DNA of 13,030 nt, taken from contig JBEKYH010000086.1 of NCBI GenBank assembly GCA_049511115.1, forward strand, positions 1 through 13,030, written 5' to 3'. Every line of letters begins with the position of its first letter. Position 1 is the stretch's first letter. The DNA comes from JBEKYH01 sp049511115 (lineage in GTDB: Bacteria > Planctomycetota > Phycisphaerae > Tepidisphaerales > Tepidisphaeraceae). Made by a program: the position numbers and the translations under genes. Positions 6,743 through 13,030 of the stretch are shown here, in pieces. The notes beneath the pieces were generated by a model. It saw only the letters and a program-made list of their open reading frames with translations. It did no database searches and was not told the origin of the DNA.

Positions 6743-7285
6743 CTAACTGGCCTGCTGCGCCTGCTCAGTCACTTCGGCGGCCTTGGCCTTTTGATGCGCG
6801 TCGATCAGGGCCTTGCTGTCGGCGTCGGGGGCGACCCAGACTTTCAAATCGGTGGCCAGGTCGTCGTGGAATTTGATCTGAACCGTGTAGGTGTTCACGC
6901 GGTCCAGCCGGCCGGGCAGGTTGACATCGCCGGGAAGGATATTGAACCCCTGGGCTTGCAGGGCCTTGGCGATATCCGTCGCGGTGACCGAGCCGAACAG
7001 ATTGCCCTGCTCGTTGGCCTTGCGCTCCAGCGTCACTTCGACGGCCTGCAACTGCTTGATCATGGCTTCCTGCTGCTCGCGCTTTTCGCGCTCGACGCGC
7101 TCGATTTCTTTGCGGCGCAGCTCGATTCGCTTGACGTTTTCCGGCGTCGGCTGGACCGCCAGGCGCTTGGGCAGCAGGTAATTGCGGGCAAAACCAGGGG
7201 AGACCTCCACGACGTCGCCCACCTTGCCCACGCTCTTGATGCTCTCGCTCAACAGAAGTTTCAGTTTTGGTTTAGCTGTTGCCAT
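6743..7285 (-). CDS. rplI: 50S ribosomal protein L9 (bL9)
   Basis: bL9 binds 23S rRNA near the L1 stalk. The N-terminal RNA-binding domain is recognisable: KLLLSESIKSVGKVGDVVEV, SPGFARNYLLPKRLAVQPT (about 8-48). Next come the long connecting helix rich in E/K/R (about 49-80), and a C-terminal domain with NLFGSVTATDIAKAL (about 95-109) and YTVQIKFHDDLATDLKVWV. Compared with the usual start (MKVILL...), it has about seven extra residues (MATAKPK), and an Ala/Gln-rich tail adds about 25 at the end; total 180. ATG 7285 has an AAGG about 9 nt upstream. It follows ssb after a 78-bp gap that is too small for rpsR, which often lies between ssb and rplI. Confidence 0.97.
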   Translation of the reverse strand: MATAKPKLKLLLSESIKSVGKVGDVVEVSPGFARNYLLPKRLAVQPTPENVKRIELRRKEIERVEREKREQQEAMIKQLQAVEVTLERKANEQGNLFGSVTATDIAKALQAQGFNILPGDVNLPGRLDRVNTYTVQIKFHDDLATDLKVWVAPDADSKALIDAHQKAKAAEVTEQAQQAS

Positions 7286-7363
7286 TTCAATCGCCTTTCA
7301 GATTAAATCAATTGCACAATCTTCAAGTCCATCAGTTCATTCGCACCGCACAAGTCACGCAGC

Positions 7364-7903
7364 CTAGAACGGGATATCGTCATCCTTAAAATGCTGCTCA
7401 TCGCCAAACGGAGGCTGCGGTTCCGCCGCCGGTCCAGATGCGGCCGGCCCTGATGCCGACCCTCGCGATGGCGGCGGACGCGAAGCCGGCCCGCGCGATG
7501 GAGCGGGTCGCCCGCCGCCTTCATCGCCGGATGATTCATGCCCGCCATCGCCCGGCGGAGCGCCGCCATCGCGGCCGCCAAGAAGTTGGAAATTCTCCAC
7601 CACGACGGTGAGTTTGCTGCGCTTGCCGCCGCCGTTCTTGTCGTCCCAGGTATCGTATTTGAGGCGGCCTTCCACAAAGATTGGCTTGCCCTTGGTGCAA
7701 TACTGGTTGATGACTTCGGCCTGGCGGCCGAATGCGGAGCAATCGACGAAAAGGACTTCCTCGCGCTGCTCGCCGCTGGCGGTCTTGAATTTCCGATTGC
7801 AGGCCAGCCCGAAATCCGTCACCGGTGTCTGGCTGGGCAGATAGCGCATCTGCGGATCGCGCGTCAGGTTGCCAAGGAGCATCACCCGGTTAAAGCTCGC
7901 CAT
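7364..7903 (-). CDS. ssb: Single-stranded DNA-binding protein
   Basis: SSB coats ssDNA in replication and repair. The OB-fold covers about residues 1-112: MASFNRVMLLGNLTRDPQMR, TPVTDFGLACNRKF, EEVLFVDCSAFGRQAEVINQ, YCTKGKPIFVEGRLKYDTWDD, KRSKLTVVVENFQLLGG. A Gly/Pro/Arg/Ser-rich disordered linker (about 113-168) leads to the acidic tip DDDIPF, the standard docking peptide for partner proteins. At 179 residues it has normal SSB length. ATG 7903 has GAGGTG five nt upstream. It lies between rpsF and rplI, the common bacterial arrangement, where ssb is co-transcribed with ribosomal proteins. Confidence 0.97.
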   Translation of the reverse strand: MASFNRVMLLGNLTRDPQMRYLPSQTPVTDFGLACNRKFKTASGEQREEVLFVDCSAFGRQAEVINQYCTKGKPIFVEGRLKYDTWDDKNGGGKRSKLTVVVENFQLLGGRDGGAPPGDGGHESSGDEGGGRPAPSRGPASRPPPSRGSASGPAASGPAAEPQPPFGDEQHFKDDDIPF

Positions 7904-7994
7904 GACTTCACCTCGTATTCGGCGTAAGCCGATTCGCTTGCAACGTTTCTCAGGTCAAAGAGGCCCATCCCTGAGCGCGGCAGCACAATTCCTA

Positions 7995-8019
7995 TCGCAT
8001 TAATCCGTCGCATTAATCC
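7995..8019. repeat. 13-bp tandem duplication at the rpsF stop codon
   Basis: TCGCATTAATCC occurs at 7995-8006 and again at 8008-8019, offset by 13 bp. The inner copy contains the rpsF TAA stop (8013-8015 on the minus strand). The outer copy lies in the 3' untranslated region. It probably arose by slippage. Confidence 0.8.
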
Positions 8020-8576
8020 TTCGCCATCGGCGAGGGAATGTCATCCTTGCGCGGCGCGCGGGGGGCGCGATCATCACGCGGAGCCCGATCATCGCGCGGG
8101 CGGTAATCGTCGCGCGGCCCGCGGTCATCGCGAGGCGGACGATCATTGCGCGGCTCGGGGCGATCCCAGGGATTGCGCTCTTCGCGCGGCTGAATGGGCT
8201 GCGGCTCGACCGCTGCCATCTCCTCGGGATTCAGATGATCGGCGGTGCTGACCAGCACGCGCAGCACATCGTCGCTCAGGGTCACGTCGCGCTCGATGCC
8301 GGTGATGGCCTTACCCGGAGCCTTGAAGTAGGCCAGGATATAAAGGCCGCGCTTCTGGCGGACCAGTTCATAGGCGAGTTTGCGCTCGTCCCATTTCTTG
8401 ATCACCAGAATCTGCCCGCCATGTCGCTCGACAATGCCGCGCACGAGTTTCACCGCGCCGTCGAGGTCGCTGGCCGCCTGGCCGGGGAGAAGGAACATTC
8501 CTTCATACTGATTCAGCACGCCGGCATTGGCCGGGGCCGCTTCGGTTGTTACTGCCGCATTGCTCTGCTCTGCCAT
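8013..8576 (-). CDS. rpsF: 30S ribosomal protein S6 (bS6) with long charged tail
   Basis: bS6 sits on the 30S platform and in most bacteria pairs with bS18. The core is YEGMFLLPGQAASDLDGAV, VRGIVERHGGQILVIKKWDERKLAYEL, QKRGLYILAYFKAPGKAI and ERDVTLSDDVLRVLVSTADH. It is preceded by about 25 extra residues and followed by a tail of about 65 residues, Arg/Asp/Pro-rich with repeated RDDR/PRDD units, giving 187 residues against about 95-130 in common homologues. The reading frame is open to a TTG at 8600 that overlaps the pth stop. ATG 8576 is chosen because an excellent AGGAGAG lies just before it. The tail is probably disordered; its function is unknown. The gene opens the rpsF-ssb-rplI block. 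Confidence 0.95.
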   Translation of the reverse strand: MAEQSNAAVTTEAAPANAGVLNQYEGMFLLPGQAASDLDGAVKLVRGIVERHGGQILVIKKWDERKLAYELVRQKRGLYILAYFKAPGKAITGIERDVTLSDDVLRVLVSTADHLNPEEMAAVEPQPIQPREERNPWDRPEPRNDRPPRDDRGPRDDYRPRDDRAPRDDRAPRAPRKDDIPSPMAKD

Positions 8577-8580
8577 GTCA

Positions 8581-8587
8581 CTCTCCT
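8581..8587 (-). promoter_or_regulatory. Ribosome binding site deciding the rpsF start
   Basis: AGGAGAG on the minus strand ends 4 nt before ATG 8576 and has no counterpart before the longer TTG start at 8600. It fixes the start at MAEQSN. Confidence 0.75.
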
Positions 8588-8596
8588 GGACGGATT

Positions 8597-9193
8597 TCAA
8601 ACCGCCTCTGACTGATTGAACTTGTTCATTGCCGCATCAATACCGCTCTCGATCCAGGTCACAACGGCCTGGGCCGCCTTGGCGACGGCCGGGTCGATCA
8701 ACTCCCGCTGGGCCGCGGTAAATCCGCCCAGCACGTAATCTTTACCGGCCATCGGGCCCGGTGGGGCGTCAATCCCCAGCCGCAGCCGAGGATAGGCGTC
8801 GGTTCCCAAGGCCCGCTCGATATCCTTCAGGCCGTTGTGGCCGCCGCTGCTGCCCGAAGAGCGAATCCGTATCCGCCCGCTCGGCAGGGCCAGATCGTCC
8901 AACACCACCATTATGTCAGCCGGCACAAGCTGATAAAACGCCATCGCCTGGCGCACCGCGCTGCCGCTCAGGTTCATAAACGTCATCGGCTTGAGCATCA
9001 GCACCTTCTCGCCGGAGACATTTCCATCCAGCGTGATCGCGTCAAACTTGCCGCGCGCCAGCCGTTCAAAATCGCCGGGCTTTTTGATCCAGCCAAGCGA
9101 AACGGCCAGGGCGTCGAGAACTTCCCAGCCGACGTTGTGGCGCGTCCCAACGTATTCGCTGCCCGGATTCCCAAGGCCGACAACCAGGTGCAT
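8597..9193 (-). CDS. pth: Peptidyl-tRNA hydrolase
   Basis: Pth releases peptides from prematurely dissociated peptidyl-tRNA, recycling tRNA in the cytoplasm. The 198-residue protein opens with VVGLGNPGSEYVGTRHNVGW, containing Asn9 and the catalytic His19. It continues with KPMTFMNLSGSAV (about 68-80, Asn74), VVLDDLALPSGRIR (Asp99 is the expected partner of the catalytic His) and GGHNGLKDI (Asn120, tRNA recognition). Length and residue order are normal for the bacterial Pth family. ATG 9193 follows rplY by 18 bp. The order prs-rplY-pth is widespread among bacteria and supports the call. Confidence 0.98.
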   Translation of the reverse strand: MHLVVGLGNPGSEYVGTRHNVGWEVLDALAVSLGWIKKPGDFERLARGKFDAITLDGNVSGEKVLMLKPMTFMNLSGSAVRQAMAFYQLVPADIMVVLDDLALPSGRIRIRSSGSSGGHNGLKDIERALGTDAYPRLRLGIDAPPGPMAGKDYVLGGFTAAQRELIDPAVAKAAQAVVTWIESGIDAAMNKFNQSEAV

Positions 9194-9211
9194 GGCGCTC
9201 CTGCCGATTCC

Positions 9212-9901
9212 TTACTTCTTTCCTTCGGCGGGCGCCTTGGCCGCGCCTTCCTTGCCGGCGGCGCCTTCCTCGCCCGCTTCCGGTTCGGCCTTGCGCCCGA
9301 TCACTTCGGGCTCGGCGGTTTCGCCTTCGGCGGCCGTGGTCTCGACGACCTCGATAATTTCCTTCACGGTGGCGACGATCAATTCGCCGTCCTGCAGCGC
9401 CTTCACGCCCGCGGGCAGGGCGATCTCCTTCAGATGCAGCACGGAATTCAGGCCCATCTCCGCGACGTTGTGGCGGATAATGTCGGGGATTTCCGTCACC
9501 AGGCATTCCACTTCCAGGGTGCTGACGATCTGCTGGAGGACGCCGCCGTCAGCTTCGCCCTTGGGCACGCCCTTGAGTTCGAGGGCGACAGAGACCTTCA
9601 CCTTTTCATCCAGGCTCACCCGTGCGAAATCGACGTGGATGACGTTGGTGCCAAGGTGGTCGTACTGCACTTCCTTGACCAGCACCTTTTCGCTCTTGCC
9701 TTCCATGTGAAGGTCGAAAACGTGCGCGCCTTTGTTCAGATGATTCACGACTTCCTTGCGCGGCAGCGTCACCGGCACGACTTCTTCCTTGTGCCCGTAG
9801 ACGACGCCGGGCAGAAAGCCCGCGTCGCGCAGCTTTTTATTCGCCCGCGAGCCCAGCTCGCCACGCTTCTTGACCTGCACTTGCGCTGATTGAACGGCCA
9901 T
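9212..9901 (-). CDS. rplY: 50S ribosomal protein L25, Ctc form (bL25)
   Basis: bL25 binds 5S rRNA. This is the long (Ctc/TL5-type) version. The N-terminal 5S-binding domain spans about 1-95: KRGELGSRANKKLRDAGFLP, GVVYGHKEEVVPVTL, DHLGTNVIHVDFARV. The C-terminal beta domain spans about 95-185: VKVSVALELKGVPKGEADGG, VECLVTEIPDIIRHNVAEM, LHLKEIALPAGVKAL. An Ala/Glu/Gly/Lys-rich tail of about 35 residues follows; total 229. ATG 9901 has GAGGAG six nt upstream. The 68-bp gap to prs has no clear hairpin. The neighbours prs and pth are the standard context. Confidence 0.96.
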   Translation of the reverse strand: MAVQSAQVQVKKRGELGSRANKKLRDAGFLPGVVYGHKEEVVPVTLPRKEVVNHLNKGAHVFDLHMEGKSEKVLVKEVQYDHLGTNVIHVDFARVSLDEKVKVSVALELKGVPKGEADGGVLQQIVSTLEVECLVTEIPDIIRHNVAEMGLNSVLHLKEIALPAGVKALQDGELIVATVKEIIEVVETTAAEGETAEPEVIGRKAEPEAGEEGAAGKEGAAKAPAEGKK

Positions 9902-9969
9902 GTCTATCTCCTCATTTCTAAATCAATGCTTCTGTTTGCTTTGTTTTCGTTTACTTGTTTCTCATGCCG

Positions 9970-10950
9970 CTATTTATTGGGTTTCTCTCCGCGCGGATTA
10001 AACATCGCCGACACGGACTGATTGTTGTGAATGCGGTGAATCGCTTCGCCCAAGAGGCCGGCGACGCTTAGAACCACCAGCCGATCCTTGATGGCCTTAC
10101 AGCGGTCGCCGACGGGGATGGTGTCGGTGACGGCCATCTTCGTATAGCTGGCCGCGGCGAGGCGCTCCATCGCCGGCGGGGCAAAGACCGCGTGCGTCGC
10201 GGCGATATAAATCTCGCTCACGCCATGGTCGCGGAGAATCCGGCACGCCTCGGTGATGGTTCCTCCGGTGGTAATCATGTCGTCCACCATCACGACATTT
10301 TTTCCTTCCACATCGCCGATGATGTGGGCGGCGTGCGTCTCGCTGCTGTTTTTGCGGCGCTTGTCGATGATGCAGATTTCGCCGCCGAGCATATTGGCGT
10401 AGACCTGCGCCCGCTTCACGTTGCCCACGTCCGGGGAGACGAACACCTGATCGGCCAGGTTCAACTCCCGCATCCATTTCGTGAACACCGGCCCGGCGTT
10501 GAGATGATCGACGGGAATATCAAAGAATCCCTGCACCTGCGCCGCGTGCAGATCGACCGACACGACGCGATCCGCTCCCGCGCGCTCCAGGAGATTGGCC
10601 ACCAGTTTCGCGGTGATCGGCGTGCGGCCTTCGTCCTTGCGGTCCTGCCGGGCGTAGCCGAAGTAGGGGATCACCGCCGTGACGCGCTGGGCGCTGGCCC
10701 GCTTGAGCGTGTCGATCCAGATGAACAGTTCCATCAGATGCGCATTCACCGGATGACAGGTCGGCTGCACGATGAAGCAGTCCCGCCCGCGCACGTCTTC
10801 CTCAACACGCACGATTAATTCGCCGTCGGGGAACAATTCGGTGCGGCCGCGGCCGGCCTGAATTTTCAGGTAGTCGCAGATTTTCAGGGCCAGGGATTCA
10901 TTCGCCCGGCCGGTGAAGAGCTTGAGGTTGTCGAGGTCGTCTTTGGACAT
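9970..10950 (-). CDS. prs: Ribose-phosphate pyrophosphokinase (PRPP synthetase)
   Basis: Prs makes PRPP from ribose 5-phosphate and ATP for purine, pyrimidine, His and Trp synthesis. The 326 residues fit a class I enzyme. Visible motifs are LFTGRANESLA (11-21); FPDGELIVRVEEDVRG (40-55); YFGYARQDRKDEGRTPI (96-112), which includes the nucleotide-binding loop; VSVDLHAAQVQGFFDIP (130-146), the metal-site region with His135; KRRKNS (197-202), the flexible catalytic loop; and VVMVDDMITTGGT (219-231), the ribose-5-phosphate/PRPP-binding loop. ATG 10950 has a GAGGG five nt upstream. glmU ends only 15 bp before it. All catalytic landmarks are present. Confidence 0.98.
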   Translation of the reverse strand: MSKDDLDNLKLFTGRANESLALKICDYLKIQAGRGRTELFPDGELIVRVEEDVRGRDCFIVQPTCHPVNAHLMELFIWIDTLKRASAQRVTAVIPYFGYARQDRKDEGRTPITAKLVANLLERAGADRVVSVDLHAAQVQGFFDIPVDHLNAGPVFTKWMRELNLADQVFVSPDVGNVKRAQVYANMLGGEICIIDKRRKNSSETHAAHIIGDVEGKNVVMVDDMITTGGTITEACRILRDHGVSEIYIAATHAVFAPPAMERLAAASYTKMAVTDTIPVGDRCKAIKDRLVVLSVAGLLGEAIHRIHNNQSVSAMFNPRGEKPNK

Positions 10951-10965
10951 GGATCCCTCTTCCCT

Positions 10966-11949
10966 TCATCCAGTAGGATGCAACAACCCCGCCAGCGGCG
11001 AGGCGTTTCCGGCCAATGTCGTCCGCTCCGGCACGATTGCTTCCCGCGGCACCGACGCGAACGGCCCGATCAGGCATTCCGCCCCGATGCTGGCGTCGCG
11101 CCCGATGAAACTGAACGGCTGGATCACCGTATCCGTGCCGATGCTCACGCCCGCTTCGATATAGGTATTGATGCCGCTGACGATATAGACGCCTTGCTCG
11201 CGCAGGCCGCGCTGAATGCGGTCCTGCATGACCGCGTCGGCGTCGGCAAGCTGCTGCTGCGTATTGGGCGCCACCACATCCTCGGCGGTTGCGGCCTGCA
11301 CGGCAGTGATCTTCTTGCCGGCCTTGCGCAGGATGGCGTAGATGTCCGTCAGGTAATATTCGCGCTTGGCGTTGTCCGGCGTCAATTTGCTCAGGGCAAA
11401 CAAAAGCTCCTCGCAGCGCACGCAATAAAGGCTGGGGAAGACTTCGCGGATTTCCCGCTGCGCCGGCGTGCAATCCACCTGCTCGACGATCCGCACAAAT
11501 TGCCCTTCGGAGTCGCGCTCGACGCGGCCGTAACCGGTTGGGTCATCGAGGATCGCCGTAGCCATGCTGGCGGCGGCGTGATCCTGCCGATGGGCAGCCA
11601 ATAGGGTCCGCAGATTCTCCGCGCGGATCAGGGGCGTGTCGCCGGCGAGGATGATGACATCGCCGCCGTGGTGTTTCAGTTGCCCCTCGCACATCCTAGC
11701 GGCGTGGCCGGTACCCAGTTGCTCGGTCTGTTCGACCCAGGTGAGGCGGGAATCCTGGCCGAATTGGCCGATGATCTGCTCCTTGCCGTGGCCGACGACG
11801 ACGAGGATACGGTCGCATCCCGCGCCGAAGCAGGCGTCCAGAATAAACGTGAGCATGGCCTTCCCGCAGACTTCGTGGAGCGGCTTGGGACGCTTGGATT
11901 TCATCCGCGTCGACCGGCCGGCTGCGAGAATGATGGCTGTGACTGACAT
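10966..11949 (-). CDS. GlmU-like N-acetylglucosamine-1-phosphate uridylyltransferase, short form
   Basis: The N-terminal nucleotidyltransferase domain (about 1-230) is clearly GlmU-like: IILAAGRSTRMKSKRPKPLH (6-25), EQLGTGHAA (76-84), LAGDTPLI (101-108, metal-binding Asp104), GYGRVERD (139-146), YYLTDI (198-203) and PNTQQQLAD (228-236). It would make UDP-GlcNAc for peptidoglycan and lipid A. Only about 65 residues of left-handed-helix hexapeptide repeats follow (NTYIEAGVSIG, VIQPFSFIGRDASIGAECLIG) before a short unrelated end. Full GlmU is about 450 residues, so the acetyltransferase active site is absent and acetylation must be done elsewhere. The frame is open to 11991 but would overlap the tRNA; ATG 11949 starts right at the family N-terminus. 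Because of the missing domain the symbol glmU is withheld. Confidence 0.88.
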   Translation of the reverse strand: MSVTAIILAAGRSTRMKSKRPKPLHEVCGKAMLTFILDACFGAGCDRILVVVGHGKEQIIGQFGQDSRLTWVEQTEQLGTGHAARMCEGQLKHHGGDVIILAGDTPLIRAENLRTLLAAHRQDHAAASMATAILDDPTGYGRVERDSEGQFVRIVEQVDCTPAQREIREVFPSLYCVRCEELLFALSKLTPDNAKREYYLTDIYAILRKAGKKITAVQAATAEDVVAPNTQQQLADADAVMQDRIQRGLREQGVYIVSGINTYIEAGVSIGTDTVIQPFSFIGRDASIGAECLIGPFASVPREAIVPERTTLAGNASPLAGLLHPTG

Positions 11950-11962
11950 GATACGTCTTTCA

Positions 11963-12033
11963 CTACCCCGCCTGGATTCGAACCAGGACAAAGAGAACCA
12001 AAATCTCTTGTGCTACCGTTACACTACGGGGTA
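11963..12033 (-). tRNA. tRNA-Gln (anticodon UUG)
   Basis: This is a complete 71-nt cloverleaf on the minus strand. The acceptor stem TACCCCG pairs with CGGGGTA. The D-arm stem is GTGT/GCAC. The anticodon stem AGAGA/TCTCT encloses the loop TTTTGGT, giving anticodon TTG. The variable loop is TTGT. The T-arm is CCTGG-TTCGAAT-CCAGG, and the discriminator base is G. CCA is not encoded. It lies 13 bp upstream of the glmU-like start, so it is probably co-transcribed at the head of the housekeeping run and cut out by RNase P/Z. A tRNA-Gln next to prs-rplY-pth is also known from some other phyla. Confidence 0.95.
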
Positions 12034-12064
12034 AAGGTTCCATCGCGGGGTAAGCCGCATTTTT

Positions 12065-12276
12065 TTCACCGCCCGCCGCCGCAGGCAAGCTCCGCCGCGA
12101 AGGTCACAAAGAAGTTCAAAAAGCCGGATTCACCGCCCGGTCGCAGTAGCGACCTAGAGGGCACAGAGGACGCGGAGGAAAAAAGCCCAATCTTGATTTG
12201 GACTTTCCTCGGCGAACTCTGCGCCTCTGCGGTTCGATGCTCTTGTTTTCTTAACGTTCTTGGCGTCTTGGCGGTT
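12065..12276. repeat. Composite inverted repeat of the CGCCGAG/CGCAGAG/CGCCAAG family, copy 2
   Basis: There are two nested pairs of imperfect arms. The inner arms are 12155-12181 and 12204-12234 (TAGAGGGCACAGAGG...GAGGAAA against TTTCCTCGGCG...CTCTGCGG). The outer arms are 12099-12123 and 12250-12276 (AAGGTCACAAAGAAG against the complement of CTTGGCGTCTTGG). The centre shares TTGATTT and a following CTCGGCG with copy 1 at 1116-1214. Two GC-rich inserts interrupt the left half, each beginning with the same 11-mer TTCACCGCCCG (12065-12075 and 12129-12139). The second contains a perfect small hairpin GGTCGC-AGTA-GCGACC (12139-12154). It is non-coding and lies upstream of the tRNA. Confidence 0.7.
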
Positions 12277-12476
12277 AATCTGATTTAATTACAGGGGCGT
12301 GGCTCGATCGACATGATCTGATCGTCCGCGGCCATCTCCCTAGAGCACGTGTCGGCTTCCGCGTCGCGCGACCCGTTACGTCTACCCATCCGGCACCAAG
12401 CCAGACCTCTCGACGAACGCCCCATCGTGGGGGAGATGAGGGGGATTGTTAAGGAATTGGGGGGGAATGTCAAATC
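12277..12476. other. Intergenic segment with no recognisable feature
   Basis: Between the composite repeat and the stop of the terminal gene, no RNA gene, promoter or credible coding sequence stands out. The purine-rich stretch at 12429-12468 has several G-runs, up to seven G at 12459-12465. Short open frames in both directions lack ribosome binding sites and family resemblance. Confidence 0.5.
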
Positions 12477-13019
12477 TCAGTTGCTTCTGAAATTAAGATT
12501 CTTCAGCACCGAGCGAATCAATTCGGGCGACAGATTCAGTTCCATTTTCAGTTGTTGCGATCCAGGATCCCCATCGACGTGGAAAGTCACAATTTGTTCA
12601 CTCACGTTATTCACTGCGAAGTTGATGATTGATTGCATTTCTGGCGGCAAATTCGGGGTTTGCCCGATGACGGTGGCAAGGTCTCCCACGCTAATTTGGC
12701 CGCTGGCGACACTGGTCAATTCGCCACTTTCCGCACCATTGATCAGACCGTCGATCAGGTGATTGGGAATATTGAACCAAGTCATCATGACTTTCTTGCC
12801 AATCTGAAAAAAATCCAGATATCCAACGATGCCATTGTGGTTGTAAAATGTTACCCGGTCGATTTTCTGGCCATGTGTCAAGGAATACTGGGTCATTTCC
12901 ATCGGCTGACGCATATGCGCCGCGGACGCAACGGTGTTTAAGTCATCCATGATTGCCGTCATTTGCGTGCGAAAGTCGATGCCGGCGGCATAATAGTTAA
13001 CGGCATAAACTACCCTCAT
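12477..13019 (-). CDS. Protein of unknown function, possibly 5'-truncated by the window edge
   Basis: There are at least 180 residues, with no recognised family. The sequence is mixed alpha/beta-looking without a membrane segment: IDFRTQMTAIMDDLNTVASA, KIDRVTFYNHNGIVGYLDFF, IGKKVMMTWFNIPNHLIDGL, PEMQSIINFAVNNV, QIVTFHVDGDP, LKMELNLSPELIRSVLKNLN. ATG 13019 is the first in-frame ATG available, but the frame is open to the edge and the AGG before the ATG is too close to be a good ribosome binding site, so the true start may lie outside. Base composition is visibly less GC-rich than its neighbours, with Asn, Ile and Met frequent, hinting at a different origin. Isolated behind about 200 bp of empty DNA, it offers no context for a role. 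Confidence 0.6.
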   Translation of the reverse strand: MRVVYAVNYYAAGIDFRTQMTAIMDDLNTVASAAHMRQPMEMTQYSLTHGQKIDRVTFYNHNGIVGYLDFFQIGKKVMMTWFNIPNHLIDGLINGAESGELTSVASGQISVGDLATVIGQTPNLPPEMQSIINFAVNNVSEQIVTFHVDGDPGSQQLKMELNLSPELIRSVLKNLNFRSN

Positions 13020-13030
13020 TCCTATAATAG

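Noticed and set aside
8837..9889. Long plus-strand open frame of 350 codons opposite pth and rplY
   Set aside because: It is antisense to two secure genes and owes its length to GC-rich codon bias; no family similarity.
11950..11991. Upstream extension of the glmU-like frame by 14 codons
   Set aside because: It reaches into the tRNA-Gln gene, and the family N-terminus begins exactly at ATG 11949.
12027..12053. CGGGGTAA-like sequence repeated at the tRNA 5' end and 19 bp further on, possible attachment site
   Set aside because: It matches only about 8 bp, at the tRNA 5' end rather than the 3' end normally used by integrases, and no integrase is nearby.
12045..12066. Plus-strand GCGG/CCGC hairpin followed by seven T, resembling an intrinsic terminator
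   Set aside because: The stem is only 4 bp and no plus-strand gene ends nearby; all transcription here is on the minus strand.
12065..12276. CRISPR array
   Set aside because: The repeats are imperfect, inverted and unevenly spaced; there are no regular spacers and no cas genes.
12285..12473. A 62-codon minus-strand open frame in the right-hand intergenic region
   Set aside because: It starts with TTG, has no ribosome binding site, resembles no family, and its composition looks like random GC-rich DNA.

Overview
The window looks like a chromosomal segment from a GC-rich, diderm, free-living bacterium, most likely an uncultured planctomycete (Phycisphaerae-like). The evidence is indirect. There is an outer-membrane beta-barrel protein and a lipoprotein, so the cell has two membranes. 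The housekeeping run is tRNA-Gln, glmU-like, prs, rplY, pth, rpsF, ssb, rplI, purC. The ribosomal proteins carry long charged tails, and the GlmU-like enzyme is shortened. Recurrent imperfect inverted repeats built from CGCCGAG/CGCAGAG/CGCCAAG-type units sit between genes. Taxonomic placement is inference.

Left part (1-4692): the N-terminal 345 codons of mutL lie on the minus strand and run off the left edge. A 275-bp divergent intergenic region follows, holding a possible leaderless mutL promoter and a large inverted repeat. Three plus-strand genes then form a tight operon: an ECF-type sigma factor, a one-TM protein in the position of an anti-sigma factor, and a beta-propeller lipoprotein. 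The sigma/anti-sigma and anti-sigma/lipoprotein junctions are translationally coupled or nearly so. A convergent gene for an outer-membrane beta-barrel protein ends 8 bp from the lipoprotein stop.

Middle scar (about 4693-5819): a minus-strand DUF1016/YhcG-type gene keeps its N-terminal domain but has lost its PDDEXK nuclease half. At the same point a plus-strand fragment resembling the N-terminus of a polytopic membrane glycosyltransferase also stops. Both genes lost their 3' ends at one junction near 5255-5268, as expected from one deletion between convergent genes. The DUF1016 gene also carries three in-frame palindromic repeats.

Right part (5807-12033): a long minus-strand housekeeping cluster, read from right to left, runs tRNA-Gln(UUG), glmU-like uridylyltransferase, prs (PRPP), rplY (bL25), pth, rpsF (bS6), ssb, rplI (bL9), purC and the DUF1016 remnant. 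It joins nucleotide and UDP-GlcNAc precursor synthesis with translation and ssDNA binding. rpsR, often found between ssb and rplI, is absent from that slot.

Right edge (12034-13030): about 440 bp without a convincing gene, including a second, larger member of the inverted-repeat family with GC-rich inserts. After this comes a minus-strand gene of unknown function with visibly lower GC, possibly truncated by the window edge.
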